DNA from: an uncultured Oscillospiraceae bacterium
GTDB taxonomy: Bacteria; Bacillota; Clostridia; Oscillospirales; Oscillospiraceae
Assembly: GCA_947629915.1 (NCBI GenBank)
Contig: CANRFN010000006.1
Span: 37,937-101,936 of the forward strand
Direction of reading: 5' to 3'
Length of the DNA stretch: 64,000 nt
Part shown: in pieces, positions 54,662-64,000 of the stretch
Position numbering within the stretch: the first letter of the stretch is position 1
Layout: each line of letters starts with the position of its first letter
Notes under the pieces: generated by a model
The model's database searches: none
Told to the model about the DNA's origin: nothing
What the model saw: the letters and a program-made list of their open reading frames with translations, nothing else
Position numbers and translations under genes: made by a program

Positions 54662-57600
54662 ATGAAATTGGCAAATCGAGTATTGGCTATGCTTCTGGCG
54701 TTTGCCCTTGTGCTTGGTTGTGTTGGCACGGAAGTGCTGGCTGCCCAGGCGGGGGATGCGAACCAGACTGAGACCGGCGTTGCCGAGCATGACCACAACA
54801 AAGACGGGTGGACCTGCAAGTTTACGGAGGGTACACGGGAACTGATTTGCGGCAAGCCTGAGCATGTGCATAGCGTAGAGTGCTATGACAAAACCATGGT
54901 GAGCAACCTTATCTGCACACTGGAGGAAGACCCCGGTCATAAGCACGGGGAAGGCTGCTACAGCGAGGAGATCAACTATATCTGCGGGGAGGATGAAGCA
55001 GAGGGCCACAAGCATGTGGAGACCTGCTACGAGGAGACGGTAGAGTACACCTGCGGGTTGGAGGAGTCAGAAGGCCATGAGCACACGGATGAGTGCTATG
55101 GCGAGCCCACGCTGATCTGCGAACTGTCCGAGACCGAAGGGCATACGCACACAGACGAGTGCAACACAACCGAGAGAACGCTCACCTGTGAGATCCCCGA
55201 GAACCATGTCCACACTGTTGATTGCTACATCCTGGATGAGAATATGGGCATGGAGATGGTGTTTGACGGCCAGGTCTATTTGGTAGGACCCATGATCTGT
55301 GAAATCGAGGAGAATCACGAGCACAGCGATGCCTGCTATGAGGAGACGACCACACAGACCTGTGGCCTGGATGAGTCTGAAGGCCACACGCACGGCGATG
55401 AGTGCTATGGCGAGCCTGAGCTGATCTGCGAGCTGCCCGAGACCGAGGGGCATACGCACACGGATGAGTGCAAGCATGTAGAGAAGGAACTGATCTGCGA
55501 AGAGAAAGAGACGGAAGGTCACAAGCACACTGACGAGTGCAAAGGCGAGCCCGAACTGATCTGCGAAGAGGAAGAGACGGAAGGTCACACCCACACTGAG
55601 GACTGCTATGCGAATCTGATTTGTGGGAAAGAAGCAGCTGTTGGACATACCCATGGCGATACTTGCTACATGGAGAAGCAGGTACTCGTATGCACGCTGG
55701 AAGAAGACCATGGCACGGCTCACGGTGAGTACATTGATGCTGATACAGATGTGACACACTCTGGTCACGTACATGGAACTGACTGCTATGAGGTTCAGAC
55801 GGTTCTGGTGTGCGATAAGGAAGAAGAGGAGACGCACGTCCATACTGAAGCTTGTTATAAGGATGGCATAGCGCCTGATTGGGGCGAGCCGGTGTGCGAA
55901 GAGCAGATTGAGCATACCCATACCGATGAGTGCTATGCTGTGACTGAGGGGGTGTGGACCTGTACGGAACCTGCACCAGTGGAGACTGAGATGCCTCAGG
56001 GTGATCCAATCGCTCCGATTGCCAATGGTACTGGTACACTGAAAGTTGGTAATACTACCCACCAGAGCGGTAAAGAAGTGATTGTCAGTGGAGGCACAGT
56101 AACAGTGACAGTGACAGGCACTTGGAATGGAAACATTGTTGTAACAGGTGGAAATGTGACGATCACTGGTGAAGGCACAATTGATGCAACAGGTAGAAAT
56201 GTGAGTGCAATCAAGATCAGTGGCGGAGCATATGTCACAATGACAGGCAATGTGACTGTGACAGGCGGTATAGGTACTTCAATAAAGGATACCGATATGG
56301 AGCCTAGAAATGAGGGCTGGTTCCATGTTGGCGGTGGTGTGTATGTAGAAAATGGTACATTTGATCTTGAAAGCGGAAAAATCAGTGATAACACAGCGCA
56401 GCGCGGTGGCGGCATCTTCGTGAATAAAGGTGCTACTTTCAATATGAGCGGTGGTACTGTGATCTCTAATAAAACCGTTAATAAAGACGGACAGACAAGT
56501 ACAGCCAACGCTCAAGATAACTACGCTGGTGAAGGCGGCGGCATTTTCGTATATGGAACGGCGACAATTTCAGGCGGTAGTATTACAAATAACACTTGTA
56601 ATTCGCAAACTGACCTTGGTGGTGGCGGCTTGTATGTCAACAATGGTGGTATTGCCACATTGATTAACGCGACCATCACCAATAACACAGCATATGGTTG
56701 GGGTGGTGGTATCGCAGGCTGCTGCCATGGTGAAATGTCTCTTGTGGCTACTGATGGAGTGGCACTGTATGGAAACAAAGCTACTGGGTCAAAACATACA
56801 GAAGCGAAGAAAGACACTGACGGGAGCAGAAGTACTGCTGAGGTTGTAGATCATTACAATGCATCTAGTGCTCAAGGGATTGATGGGGCAAATACAAAAG
56901 ATTTTTATACAGCAGGATCAAGCATTATCAGTAATTACATGCCTGGAGGCGGATCTGCTAACTACAGTGCAAGATTTGGAAAGGAAACCCAAGATATAAC
57001 TGATAACGATGTGTTGAAAAAAGAGAATACAAACGTTGGACTTGTTGCGCGTCCAACACAAGAGTCGATTAATAGAGTACCTGGTGGAGTAACCATCTCT
57101 AATAATACATCTACTGTACATGGCGGCGGTATAGGATGTAATGGCGGTTTGTACTTTGGGTCGCAAGCAGAACAGGAGATCGTCATCAATAGTTTAAGCG
57201 TCCAATTGAGTGCAGCAAAGACTTTGAATGACAAAAACCCTGGAGACAAAAGATTTGAATTTCAACTTAGCTTCGATGACGGAACGCCGATTGCTGCTGC
57301 TCAAAATGACAGCAATGGGACAGTGAGCTTTAAAATTTCAACTTTTGCTGAAGATCATATTAAAGACGGGGAGGATGGCAAAAAGCATATTAGATTCCGC
57401 CTCGTGGAAGTGTCGGAAGATAACTCTGAGATACAATATGACAAGTCGGAATATGTAATAGATGTAGTTCTCAAAAAAACTACATATACTAAAACAGAGA
57501 CACTAAAACATACGACCGGGAGCAATGATGCATTTAGCGTCATCACTGTGAAGTATAAGAAAAATGAATACACGGAAGAGAACAAAACTATCACAAAGGT

Positions 57601-60600
57601 AAAAGGCAGGGGCGGCGACACAGTTGAACCCGGACAACTAGTGGATAGCGCTAAGTTTGAAAACTATAACGTTGGATCGCTTACAATCCACAAACTGATT
57701 GACTGTGAGGATGATTCAAAAGCAGAACTAATTAAAAAAGAATTCACATTTACAGTAATAGGACCTGGTGAAACGGGCCCAATACAAACGGTAACGATTA
57801 CTGGCGACGGTGTAAAGACGCTAAACAATCTTGCTCCGGGTATTTATACAGTGAAAGAAACTAGCCGGACTTTTGATGAGTACAAGATTGAGGTCACTGG
57901 AGATGAAAATCCTGTCACAGTAGAGGCAGGAAAAGAAGCTTTAGTCAAAATTACAAACAAATTTATTCCAAAAGAAACAAAATGGCAGCCAACTATTTTG
58001 AAGGACTTCACAGGCGATACAGATGAAAACCGGAATACGCGAGATTTTACATTTAAATTAGCGGTTCCTGATGGCCTGGGAATTGAAGGCTTGAAGGAAG
58101 TGGTGGTTAACGAAGCAAGCGACTGGAAAGGCAATTTTGGCACTATTACATTCACTAAATCTGGAACATATAGTTTCACTATTTCTGAGGATGTATCTGA
58201 TGTTCCTGGTTACAGCTACCATCCTGAATCTCAGACCATTGAAGTGAAAGTAGAAGATCGAGATGGTCAGCTTGAAGTGACGAGTGTAAATTCTGATAAA
58301 AAAGAGTATGAAACTAAAAAAGTTGAAGGAACTAAAATTTTGACCACAACAACACAGCTTGCCTTCGTAAATAAGTTTGAATTTGTTGATACTTCTTGGA
58401 CTCCTAGTGTGCAAAAGCACATGAAGACCGATGTTCGCGAGATTCCTGAGGATTATCAGAAGACGTTCACCTTCACCTTGACACAAGACACCACAGACAA
58501 TGTTAAGGTTTTGACTGAAGCTCAGGAAGTCACTGTTGCATATCCGTATGCCGAAAATGATCCTCAAGCTTTTGTTGGTGTAACATTCACCACGACAGGA
58601 ATATACCATTTCACGATTGCCGAGAAGTCTGATGGTTTCACAGGTTATACCTACGATACCGTCCAGTACAAAGCCACGATCGAAGTGACTGATAGCGGTG
58701 ATGGTACGCTGGTAAAGACCATTACAGCGGACAAGACCAAAAAGTCCAGTGTTGATCCCCGCTTTGAGATGTCGACACCGGTCGATATCGGAAATGACGA
58801 TACCTGCACCTTTGAGTTCACAAATGAGTATAAGCCTGAGCCTGTTGACGTCCCTCTGAGCGTAGAGAAGACCGTGACGCCTGCAAAGAAAGTTGATACG
58901 ATTCCCTATACGAACTTCACGTTCAAGTTGGAAGAAGAATATGGTTCTGCTGATGGCGGTCGCATTAAAGCGTATAAGACGATTGAAGAGATCATACTAG
59001 GAATGTCGGGCACGAATTTGAACGACACGGCGAAGTTTACTGATCTTCATTTTGAGAAGGCAGGAGAGTATAACTACCGCATTACCGAGGTAGAAGGAGA
59101 TGCCGCTGGCTTTAGCTATGACAATGCAGTTTGGTATGTAACCATCAAAGTCGAGGACAACAAAGGTAAGCTGGAAGCATCTGTCACATACACTTATGAT
59201 ATTCAATCAAATGAGACAGGTGCCAAGTTTGACAACAAGTACAACCCGGAGATGGCAACCTATCAGCCGCAGATCATGAAGTCGATTGTTGGCGCACCCA
59301 TTGCGGAGAAAACTACATTTACATTTGAAATTGAAGAAGTGCTGGCTACAAGTGGCAGATTCTCGATGGGGGTCATCCGCCAGACCAAAACACTGGATGT
59401 TTACCCCGGTGCCTATTCCGGACATGTTAATTTCGAGCCCATTGAATATACGTACCCTGGTACATATGTTTATAAAATCAGAGAGATTCAGCCCGAGAAT
59501 GCCGAAGTTGATTATCCTGGCTATGAATTTGATAAGTCTGTTTGGACTCTTACTGTGGTGGTCATAGACCGGCTTGGTATACTCAAAGTCCAAAGCCACA
59601 AGTACACCAAAGACAACGGCACAGCAAGCGATACCAATGTTGATAATGCCCGCTTTGGAAACGGCTATGAAGTGAAGCCCACAGTGCTTCAAGTCAACGT
59701 GACCAAGTTTGTAGAAGACACCCCGCGTCCAGAGGGCAAAACATACGACTTTACGTTTAAACTCACCCCGGGAATAAACGATGGCACTAAGGTCGAATGG
59801 CCTAAAGACAGGGAAATCACAGTAAGCTTAGGAACCGATGGCGAGAAAGATGGCAGCTTTGGCGAGATCACGTTCAAACGGGCTGGGGAGTATACGTTTA
59901 CTGTCGAAGAAGAAGAAGGAACAGATGCAGGGTTCACGTATGCTACAACGCCCCATACCGTAAAAGTCTTTGTAGAGGATGACAAGAGCCAGCTGAAAAT
60001 TACGAGCATCACGATTGATGGCGTAGCCCAGGATAATCTGACAGTCGCAACAGTGAACATTACCAATACGTACGAAGTCACCGAAGCGGAATTCGCACCT
60101 AACATCGTGAAAAACATCGATGGCGACATTCCAGAGAATACTGATTTTACATTTACCATCGAAGAAGTCGGAGACAGCGAATATGTTATAATGCCTGCAG
60201 AAACAACGCTGACGATCACTGTTCCCAAAGGTGAAGAGACAGCTGCTAAGAAATTCGGTAATATCACATTCAAACGGGCTGGCATTTATACCTTCAAGAT
60301 TAAAGAGAATGCCGGTGATGCAACTGGCTATGACTATGATGACACCATCTATGAGATGAAAGTAGTTGTCGAAGACAAGGACAGTCAACTCACAGTCACA
60401 AAGGTTGAAATTAAGAATTCTGAGGGGGACGTTGATCACATTGAGAGCTATGGGCAGGAAACAGTCAATACGGCTGGCGTGTCTGTAACGTTCACAAACA
60501 CATATACTACAACACCTGCTGAGTATGCTCCTGCGGTGCAAAAGGTCATCGCTAGCGTAGTGAGACCGGAAGAGGACGAGGTCTTCACATTTAGAATTAA

Positions 60601-61993
60601 TCCTGTTGGTATTCCTGACGATGCAATCGACATCCCGAGCAAAGAAGTGACGATCACTGGCGAAGATAGTGCAAACTTTAAGGCAATCACATTCAAAAAA
60701 GCAGGAAATTATGAATTCTACATTGAAGAAGTAGCTAGGGAAGCAGTAACCGGGGACGATCTTCATTGCATTTATGATAGCGGAAGATGGGTCCTGCGTC
60801 TGACGGTCGTGGATGAAGATAGCGTTTTGAAAGTGGTTGAAGATAGCATATCCTACACTCGGGTAGGAAAAAGTGCAGAGGTCGCGAAATTTACCAACTC
60901 TTATACAGCACCGGTCGGCAGCCTGGAGATCGTTAAGGAAGTAGTTGGCGCTGGTACTGTTGGCACTAACAAAACTTACACGTTTGATATCACTGGTCCA
61001 GATGGTTATCACAATACTGTAGAGATTGTTGGCGATGGCAGCATTACCATTAACAACCTTACACCGGGAGAATATACCATAACAGAACAAAATGCATCGA
61101 TTGATGGGTACAATTGGACTGTAATCGGAAATGGCGTCACTGTGACGGTTGAAGATGGCAAAACTGCTTCAAAAAATATCACCAACTTGTATACAACACC
61201 GGATGATGAGCCGGAACCCACCCCGACGCCTACTACAAGCACAACGCCTGAGCCGACCCCAACCCCGACACCGGAGAATACGCCAACACCTGAGAACACG
61301 CCAACACCTGAGCCAACTCCGACACCGGAGAATACACCAACACCTGAAAACACGCCGGCGCCATCGGATCAGCCGACTCCAACTCCCGAGAATACTCCGG
61401 CACCTTCGGAGCAGCCGTCTGAGCAGCCTACGCCTACACCTACTAACCCAACTACACCCAATAATCCGACTACACCCAATAATCCGACAAACCCGAATAC
61501 CCCAAACAATCCAAACACCCCGAACAATCCCAATACACCGAATACACCGAACAATCCCAATACACCAAACAACCCCAACACCCCCAGTAACCCGACCACT
61601 CCAAATAACCCGACTACCCCGAACAACCCAACAACCCCGGAGAACCCCAGCAACGAGCAGCAGGATTATCCGGAGCAGAACGACAACCCGAATATCCCCA
61701 ACATGCCCAATGTCCCGGAGAACCAGCCCGACATGGACCTGCCCAACGATGATGTTCCTCTGGCAGATATGGATCTGCCCGATACACCGGATACACCCAG
61801 CGCACCCAACAATCCCAGTGTACCTGAAGATGAACCGGGACTGGATCTGCCGGACGATGATATCCCGCTGGCAGACATGCCGCCGCAGACGGGTGAGACC
61901 ATCATGAACATGATCTGGATGTCTCTCATGTTCGGATCTGGCGCCGGTATGCTGGTCACAGCCAAGGGTAAGAAACGGGAAGAAGAAGAGTAA
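54662..61993 (+). CDS. 2443-residue sortase-anchored surface protein: His/Cys repeats, beta-helix and pilin-type domains
   Basis: ATG at 54662 with AAGGAGGAG just upstream; signal peptide [19 protein letters not shown]. Residues about 42-433 hold sixteen HxHx3C units (for example GHTHTDECY) separated by Cys/Glu-rich links. Residues about 453-836 form a right-handed beta-helix ([20 protein letters not shown] type). Residues about 840-2180 are a chain of about ten beta-domains. Most have the FctA/Spy0128 pilin pattern (Lys near the start, FTIxE in the middle, FxNxY at the end) that forms Lys-Asn isopeptide bonds. Then come a Pro/Thr/Asn stalk (about 2180-2330), an acidic linker, and the sorting signal MPPQTGE with a membrane helix and a charged tail. 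The role is probably adhesin or fibre stalk. No sortase gene is in the window. The middle is more AT-rich than core genes. Confidence 0.93.
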   Translation: MKLANRVLAMLLAFALVLGCVGTEVLAAQAGDANQTETGVAEHDHNKDGWTCKFTEGTRELICGKPEHVHSVECYDKTMVSNLICTLEEDPGHKHGEGCYSEEINYICGEDEAEGHKHVETCYEETVEYTCGLEESEGHEHTDECYGEPTLICELSETEGHTHTDECNTTERTLTCEIPENHVHTVDCYILDENMGMEMVFDGQVYLVGPMICEIEENHEHSDACYEETTTQTCGLDESEGHTHGDECYGEPELICELPETEGHTHTDECKHVEKELICEEKETEGHKHTDECKGEPELICEEEETEGHTHTEDCYANLICGKEAAVGHTHGDTCYMEKQVLVCTLEEDHGTAHGEYIDADTDVTHSGHVHGTDCYEVQTVLVCDKEEEETHVHTEACYKDGIAPDWGEPVCEEQIEHTHTDECYAVTEGVWTCTEPAPVETEMPQGDPIAPIANGTGTLKVGNTTHQSGKEVIVSGGTVTVTVTGTWNGNIVVTGGNVTITGEGTIDATGRNVSAIKISGGAYVTMTGNVTVTGGIGTSIKDTDMEPRNEGWFHVGGGVYVENGTFDLESGKISDNTAQRGGGIFVNKGATFNMSGGTVISNKTVNKDGQTSTANAQDNYAGEGGGIFVYGTATISGGSITNNTCNSQTDLGGGGLYVNNGGIATLINATITNNTAYGWGGGIAGCCHGEMSLVATDGVALYGNKATGSKHTEAKKDTDGSRSTAEVVDHYNASSAQGIDGANTKDFYTAGSSIISNYMPGGGSANYSARFGKETQDITDNDVLKKENTNVGLVARPTQESINRVPGGVTISNNTSTVHGGGIGCNGGLYFGSQAEQEIVINSLSVQLSAAKTLNDKNPGDKRFEFQLSFDDGTPIAAAQNDSNGTVSFKISTFAEDHIKDGEDGKKHIRFRLVEVSEDNSEIQYDKSEYVIDVVLKKTTYTKTETLKHTTGSNDAFSVITVKYKKNEYTEENKTITKVKGRGGDTVEPGQLVDSAKFENYNVGSLTIHKLIDCEDDSKAELIKKEFTFTVIGPGETGPIQTVTITGDGVKTLNNLAPGIYTVKETSRTFDEYKIEVTGDENPVTVEAGKEALVKITNKFIPKETKWQPTILKDFTGDTDENRNTRDFTFKLAVPDGLGIEGLKEVVVNEASDWKGNFGTITFTKSGTYSFTISEDVSDVPGYSYHPESQTIEVKVEDRDGQLEVTSVNSDKKEYETKKVEGTKILTTTTQLAFVNKFEFVDTSWTPSVQKHMKTDVREIPEDYQKTFTFTLTQDTTDNVKVLTEAQEVTVAYPYAENDPQAFVGVTFTTTGIYHFTIAEKSDGFTGYTYDTVQYKATIEVTDSGDGTLVKTITADKTKKSSVDPRFEMSTPVDIGNDDTCTFEFTNEYKPEPVDVPLSVEKTVTPAKKVDTIPYTNFTFKLEEEYGSADGGRIKAYKTIEEIILGMSGTNLNDTAKFTDLHFEKAGEYNYRITEVEGDAAGFSYDNAVWYVTIKVEDNKGKLEASVTYTYDIQSNETGAKFDNKYNPEMATYQPQIMKSIVGAPIAEKTTFTFEIEEVLATSGRFSMGVIRQTKTLDVYPGAYSGHVNFEPIEYTYPGTYVYKIREIQPENAEVDYPGYEFDKSVWTLTVVVIDRLGILKVQSHKYTKDNGTASDTNVDNARFGNGYEVKPTVLQVNVTKFVEDTPRPEGKTYDFTFKLTPGINDGTKVEWPKDREITVSLGTDGEKDGSFGEITFKRAGEYTFTVEEEEGTDAGFTYATTPHTVKVFVEDDKSQLKITSITIDGVAQDNLTVATVNITNTYEVTEAEFAPNIVKNIDGDIPENTDFTFTIEEVGDSEYVIMPAETTLTITVPKGEETAAKKFGNITFKRAGIYTFKIKENAGDATGYDYDDTIYEMKVVVEDKDSQLTVTKVEIKNSEGDVDHIESYGQETVNTAGVSVTFTNTYTTTPAEYAPAVQKVIASVVRPEEDEVFTFRINPVGIPDDAIDIPSKEVTITGEDSANFKAITFKKAGNYEFYIEEVAREAVTGDDLHCIYDSGRWVLRLTVVDEDSVLKVVEDSISYTRVGKSAEVAKFTNSYTAPVGSLEIVKEVVGAGTVGTNKTYTFDITGPDGYHNTVEIVGDGSITINNLTPGEYTITEQNASIDGYNWTVIGNGVTVTVEDGKTASKNITNLYTTPDDEPEPTPTPTTSTTPEPTPTPTPENTPTPENTPTPEPTPTPENTPTPENTPAPSDQPTPTPENTPAPSEQPSEQPTPTPTNPTTPNNPTTPNNPTNPNTPNNPNTPNNPNTPNTPNNPNTPNNPNTPSNPTTPNNPTTPNNPTTPENPSNEQQDYPEQNDNPNIPNMPNVPENQPDMDLPNDDVPLADMDLPDTPDTPSAPNNPSVPEDEPGLDLPDDDIPLADMPPQTGETIMNMIWMSLMFGSGAGMLVTAKGKKREEEE

Positions 61994-62053
61994 TCCCTGA
62001 TAGCCATCGGTTCCTCTGCAAGAGATGCTGATTGGCTGAAGAACTAAACCAAT

Positions 62054-62091
62054 AAGGTCGCCGCTGCGGAAGCTTCCGCAGCGGCGGCCTT
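62054..62091 (+). terminator. Terminator of the giant sortase-anchored gene
   Basis: 17-bp stem with one G-U pair (62054-62070 with 62075-62091) with an AGCT loop, then TTTG. Confidence 0.85.
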
Positions 62092-62794
62092 TTGCCGTGG
62101 GGCACTGGTCGGTTAGACGGGCACAGGAATGCAATCGCAGGGAACACATGACATGTGCTTCCCTTGTCTGATGCCTGGTCAGTGGTATGGGAAGATTTGT
62201 ACTCAGATCAGCATCGTTGGAGTTTATAGTGGTGCTGTGAGGCGCTGGAGCGACATGATCACATCAATCGGGCATCAAAGAGGGGAGCGGCAATACTGTG
62301 AGAAACGAATTGCAGGATCATGGCCGCTCAGACAGCGAATTGGCACGACCTGACCTGAAAAACCGCCGGTGAAGTGGGGTACTCGGCAAGAGATGTGCCC
62401 ATTCTGCACTATGGGCATCTTGCTCTTGCAGAACGGCAAGAAGCCTTTCGTGGTTCTTGGAAACTTGCGTGGGGCGAGGACTGCCCAGACCCGTTGGAAA
62501 GCTGGAGGTCAGGCGGTAGCCCGGGAAGGAAAGCAGACGTTCGTGAAAGCAACGGTTTCCTTGTCGTTTTCACAGTCTTTGGTTTTGCGGTCTTTTTTGT
62601 GATAGACTACTGCCAACCTGATTCCGGCGACAGGGACAGACGTCTCTGCAGGCTGAATATCAGGCGGGAGAAAGACAGACCGGCGCAGATTGGCGAGAGA
62701 CATCCTGCCGCTGTGTCGCTCTGCCAACCTTCCGTTCGGACCGTCAAAGAACCATTTCAGTACTACCCTGCTCCGGCAGAATCCGCTGCCGGGG
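62092..62794. other. Non-coding region upstream of the riboswitch
   Basis: About 700 bases without a supported gene; the open frames have no ribosome site and look non-coding. A weak promoter candidate is TTGGTT (62579-62584), 18 bases, TAGACT (62603-62608), which would give a leader of about 305 nt containing the riboswitch. A 7-bp hairpin with CCGGCAG/CTGCCGG arms lies at 62773-62792. Confidence 0.4.
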
Positions 62795-62885
62795 TGAAAC
62801 GCAACTGAAACGGCAAACCGGGGGAAACTCCGGGACGCAAAGCCACGGGGCCTAAGGCGAAAGCTATGGCAGCCCGGCTGCCACG
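62795..62885 (+). promoter_or_regulatory. Cyclic di-GMP class I riboswitch (GEMM-I)
   Basis: The conserved core is nearly complete. GGCAAACC (62812-62819) opens P2, whose arms CCGGGG/CTCCGG are capped by a GAAA tetraloop. The invariant GGGACGCAAAGCC follows (62832-62844). P3 carries both halves of the canonical 11-nt tetraloop receptor (CCTAAG and TATGG), and the 3' strand GGCAGCCCGGC closes the aptamer. The receptor and GAAA loop can dock as in the Vc2 structure. After the aptamer, GGCAGC-CCG-GCTGCC can form a competing hairpin. The ribosome site of the next gene is about 25 nt further on, so translational control is possible. Whether the switch is ON or OFF is not evident. Confidence 0.95.
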
Positions 62886-62919
62886 TTCGTTCTCAATATC
62901 AAAAGTTAGGAGAATGAAG

Positions 62920-63693
62920 ATGGCGAAGTGTAGGAAAGTTCTCGCGATGCTGGTGTCCCTTGTGATGGTGTTCTCTCTGTTTGGCCTGTCTGCATTTGCA
63001 GCGGAAGCCGAAGGAGACTGCACCTTAACCGTCAACTACGTGGACACCGAAGGCAACCCCATTCAGGATCCCGAGGTCACGGTGTATCCCATCGGCAGCA
63101 TGTATGAGGTGATTGCTCCCGCCATCGATGGTCATGGTTTTGACCGCGCTGAGGGCGAGACCAGCGGCATTCTCGAAGGCGATACGGTGGTTACCCTGGT
63201 GTACGTGGCGATGGATGTGGAGTCCGTGGAAATCCCCGAGGTGGATCCGCCTCTGGCCGAGCTCCCGGATGAAGCTCCCCCGCTCAGCGATGACCCCGCT
63301 CTGGCCGGTACGTTCACCGTCACGGTGCACTACAAGGACACAGACGGCAACGTGATCCGCGAAGAAGAAGTCCAGTCCTACCAGGGCGCAGCGCTCTATG
63401 AGATCACTGCCGCCGCGTTGGATGGCTACGGTTTTGCCTATGCCGAGGGCGAGACCAGCGGCATTGTCACGGGAGACGTCTCCGTGACGCTGGTCTATGA
63501 GAAGTTCCAGGATACCGAGGATCTCGCAACCCTGGTAGACGGGGAAACCCCTCTGGCCGCGGCACCGGAGGTCCCCTCGGACATCTCCCCGGCGACTGGT
63601 GAGACCATCATGGCCATCGTCTGGATTGTCCTCCTGGTGGCCTCTGCCATTGGACTGTTTGTGGTCCTCAAGGGCAAGCGCAAAAACAAATAA
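62920..63693 (+). CDS. Sortase-anchored MucBP-type repeat protein under c-di-GMP control
   Basis: 257 residues. Of two close ATGs (62914 and 62920) the second is preferred, because TTAGGAG sits about seven bases before it. Signal peptide MAKCRKVLAMLVSLVMVFSL with cleavage near AFAAEA. Two homologous repeats of about 65 residues follow: CTLTVNYVDTEGNPIQDPEV and FTVTVHYKDTDGNVIREEEV, each ending GETSGI then VTLVY. The pattern resembles MucBP (mucin-binding) domains. An acidic Pro-rich linker lies between them. The C-terminus is a sorting signal, SPATGETIMAIVWIVLLVAS, with a membrane helix and RKNK tail. It would be a short wall-linked adhesin or pilin-like protein. It is the direct target of the c-di-GMP riboswitch. 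Confidence 0.92.
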   Translation: MAKCRKVLAMLVSLVMVFSLFGLSAFAAEAEGDCTLTVNYVDTEGNPIQDPEVTVYPIGSMYEVIAPAIDGHGFDRAEGETSGILEGDTVVTLVYVAMDVESVEIPEVDPPLAELPDEAPPLSDDPALAGTFTVTVHYKDTDGNVIREEEVQSYQGAALYEITAAALDGYGFAYAEGETSGIVTGDVSVTLVYEKFQDTEDLATLVDGETPLAAAPEVPSDISPATGETIMAIVWIVLLVASAIGLFVVLKGKRKNK

Positions 63694-63710
63694 GGGCAAC
63701 GAGAACGAAG

Positions 63711-63742
63711 AAAACCCAACGGATTTCCATCCGTTGGGTTTT
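63711..63742 (+). terminator. Terminator of the MucBP-type gene
   Basis: 14-bp perfect stem (63711-63724 with 63729-63742) with an A-rich 5' side and T-rich 3' side, then CTTTG. Confidence 0.9.
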
Positions 63743-63956
63743 CTTTGTAGGCGGACAAGGTCCGCCGGGGCTCGATATTGCCTGATGGCTGGACTGCGGA
63801 GCAGGGGAGAGAGTAAAGACAGCAGGGAAGAGAGTCGGTCTGTTGGCTGTGGTGCTGCTTGTCAGGTCGACGTCCATGCTGCTAGGATGGGTCTGAAGGC
63901 GCATTTTGGCCGCTTTTCATGGCTGGTGATATTCAGCAAAAATGTTGATTGGATGC

Positions 63957-63986
63957 TTGACTAGAGCACCCTGGGGGGTGTATAAT
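63957..63986 (+). promoter_or_regulatory. Promoter for a gene beyond the window
   Basis: TTGACT (63957-63962), 18 bases, TATAAT (63981-63986), with six Gs in the spacer. The preceding stretch from 63743 shows no gene. Confidence 0.75.
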
Positions 63987-64000
63987 AGGGCCGAGGTGAT

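Noticed and set aside
61201..61660. CRISPR-like short repeats
   Set aside because: They are codon-level repeats of a Pro/Thr/Asn stalk within one protein, with no spacers.
62374..62808. Possible gene just upstream of the c-di-GMP riboswitch
   Set aside because: No ribosome site, Arg/Pro/Ser-rich with no domain, and the frame ends close to the riboswitch, which fits a leader region better.

Overview
The window looks like chromosome from an anaerobic, spore-forming Gram-positive bacterium of the Clostridia, probably a gut Oscillospirales lineage. The evidence is: SpoIIID behind a sigma-E-like promoter, a leucine-type T-box leader, many intrinsic terminators, AGGAGG-type ribosome sites, S-layer-homology (SLH) and sortase-anchored surface proteins, a flavodiiron oxygen/NO reductase, and a GC-rich core. 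The lineage is an inference; no rRNA gene is present.

Layout. 1-8.3 kb: 3'-truncated SLH surface protein with a PHP metallohydrolase domain (minus strand). 8.5-9.7 kb: YibE/F membrane protein. 10.2-24.3 kb: a 4683-residue SLH protein with an InlB-B-like repeat array and a promoter that carries a ten-G tract. 24.5-26.6 kb: self-regulated YtrA-type GntR/ABC operon. 26.7-30.4 kb: an unrecognised acidic protein and a GH120 beta-xylosidase, divergent. 30.5-32.7 kb: two serine tRNAs, a TSUP/CTP-dependent-kinase fusion and a small membrane protein. 32.9-36.2 kb: T-box-controlled leuA, a 75-residue protein and proC.

36.2-41.3 kb is an AT-rich accessory island between proC and yebC. It holds three tandem homologous small-RNA units on the minus strand, each with its own promoter and terminator, then a single-chain MmeI-type restriction-modification enzyme and about 1.1 kb of decayed sequence. 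41.3-45.8 kb returns to core genes (yebC, MBL/beta-CASP nuclease, anion permease, metF). 46.3-53.1 kb: a degenerate PDDEXK-type protein, DUF2461 and VanW proteins, spoIIID, and a flavodiiron/flavin-reductase/rubredoxin fusion.

54.1-63.7 kb holds two sortase-anchored proteins. One has 2443 residues: sixteen HxHx3C units, a beta-helix, a stack of pilin-type isopeptide domains and a Pro/Asn stalk, behind tandem promoters and a long leader containing a three-way-junction RNA. The other is a 257-residue protein with two MucBP-like repeats directly downstream of a class I cyclic-di-GMP riboswitch. The window is therefore dominated by cell-surface display: two SLH giants, two sortase substrates and a VanW protein, several behind elaborate RNA or promoter control. 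The most novel-looking element is the tandem small-RNA array; the best-supported regulatory link is the c-di-GMP riboswitch and its adhesin.
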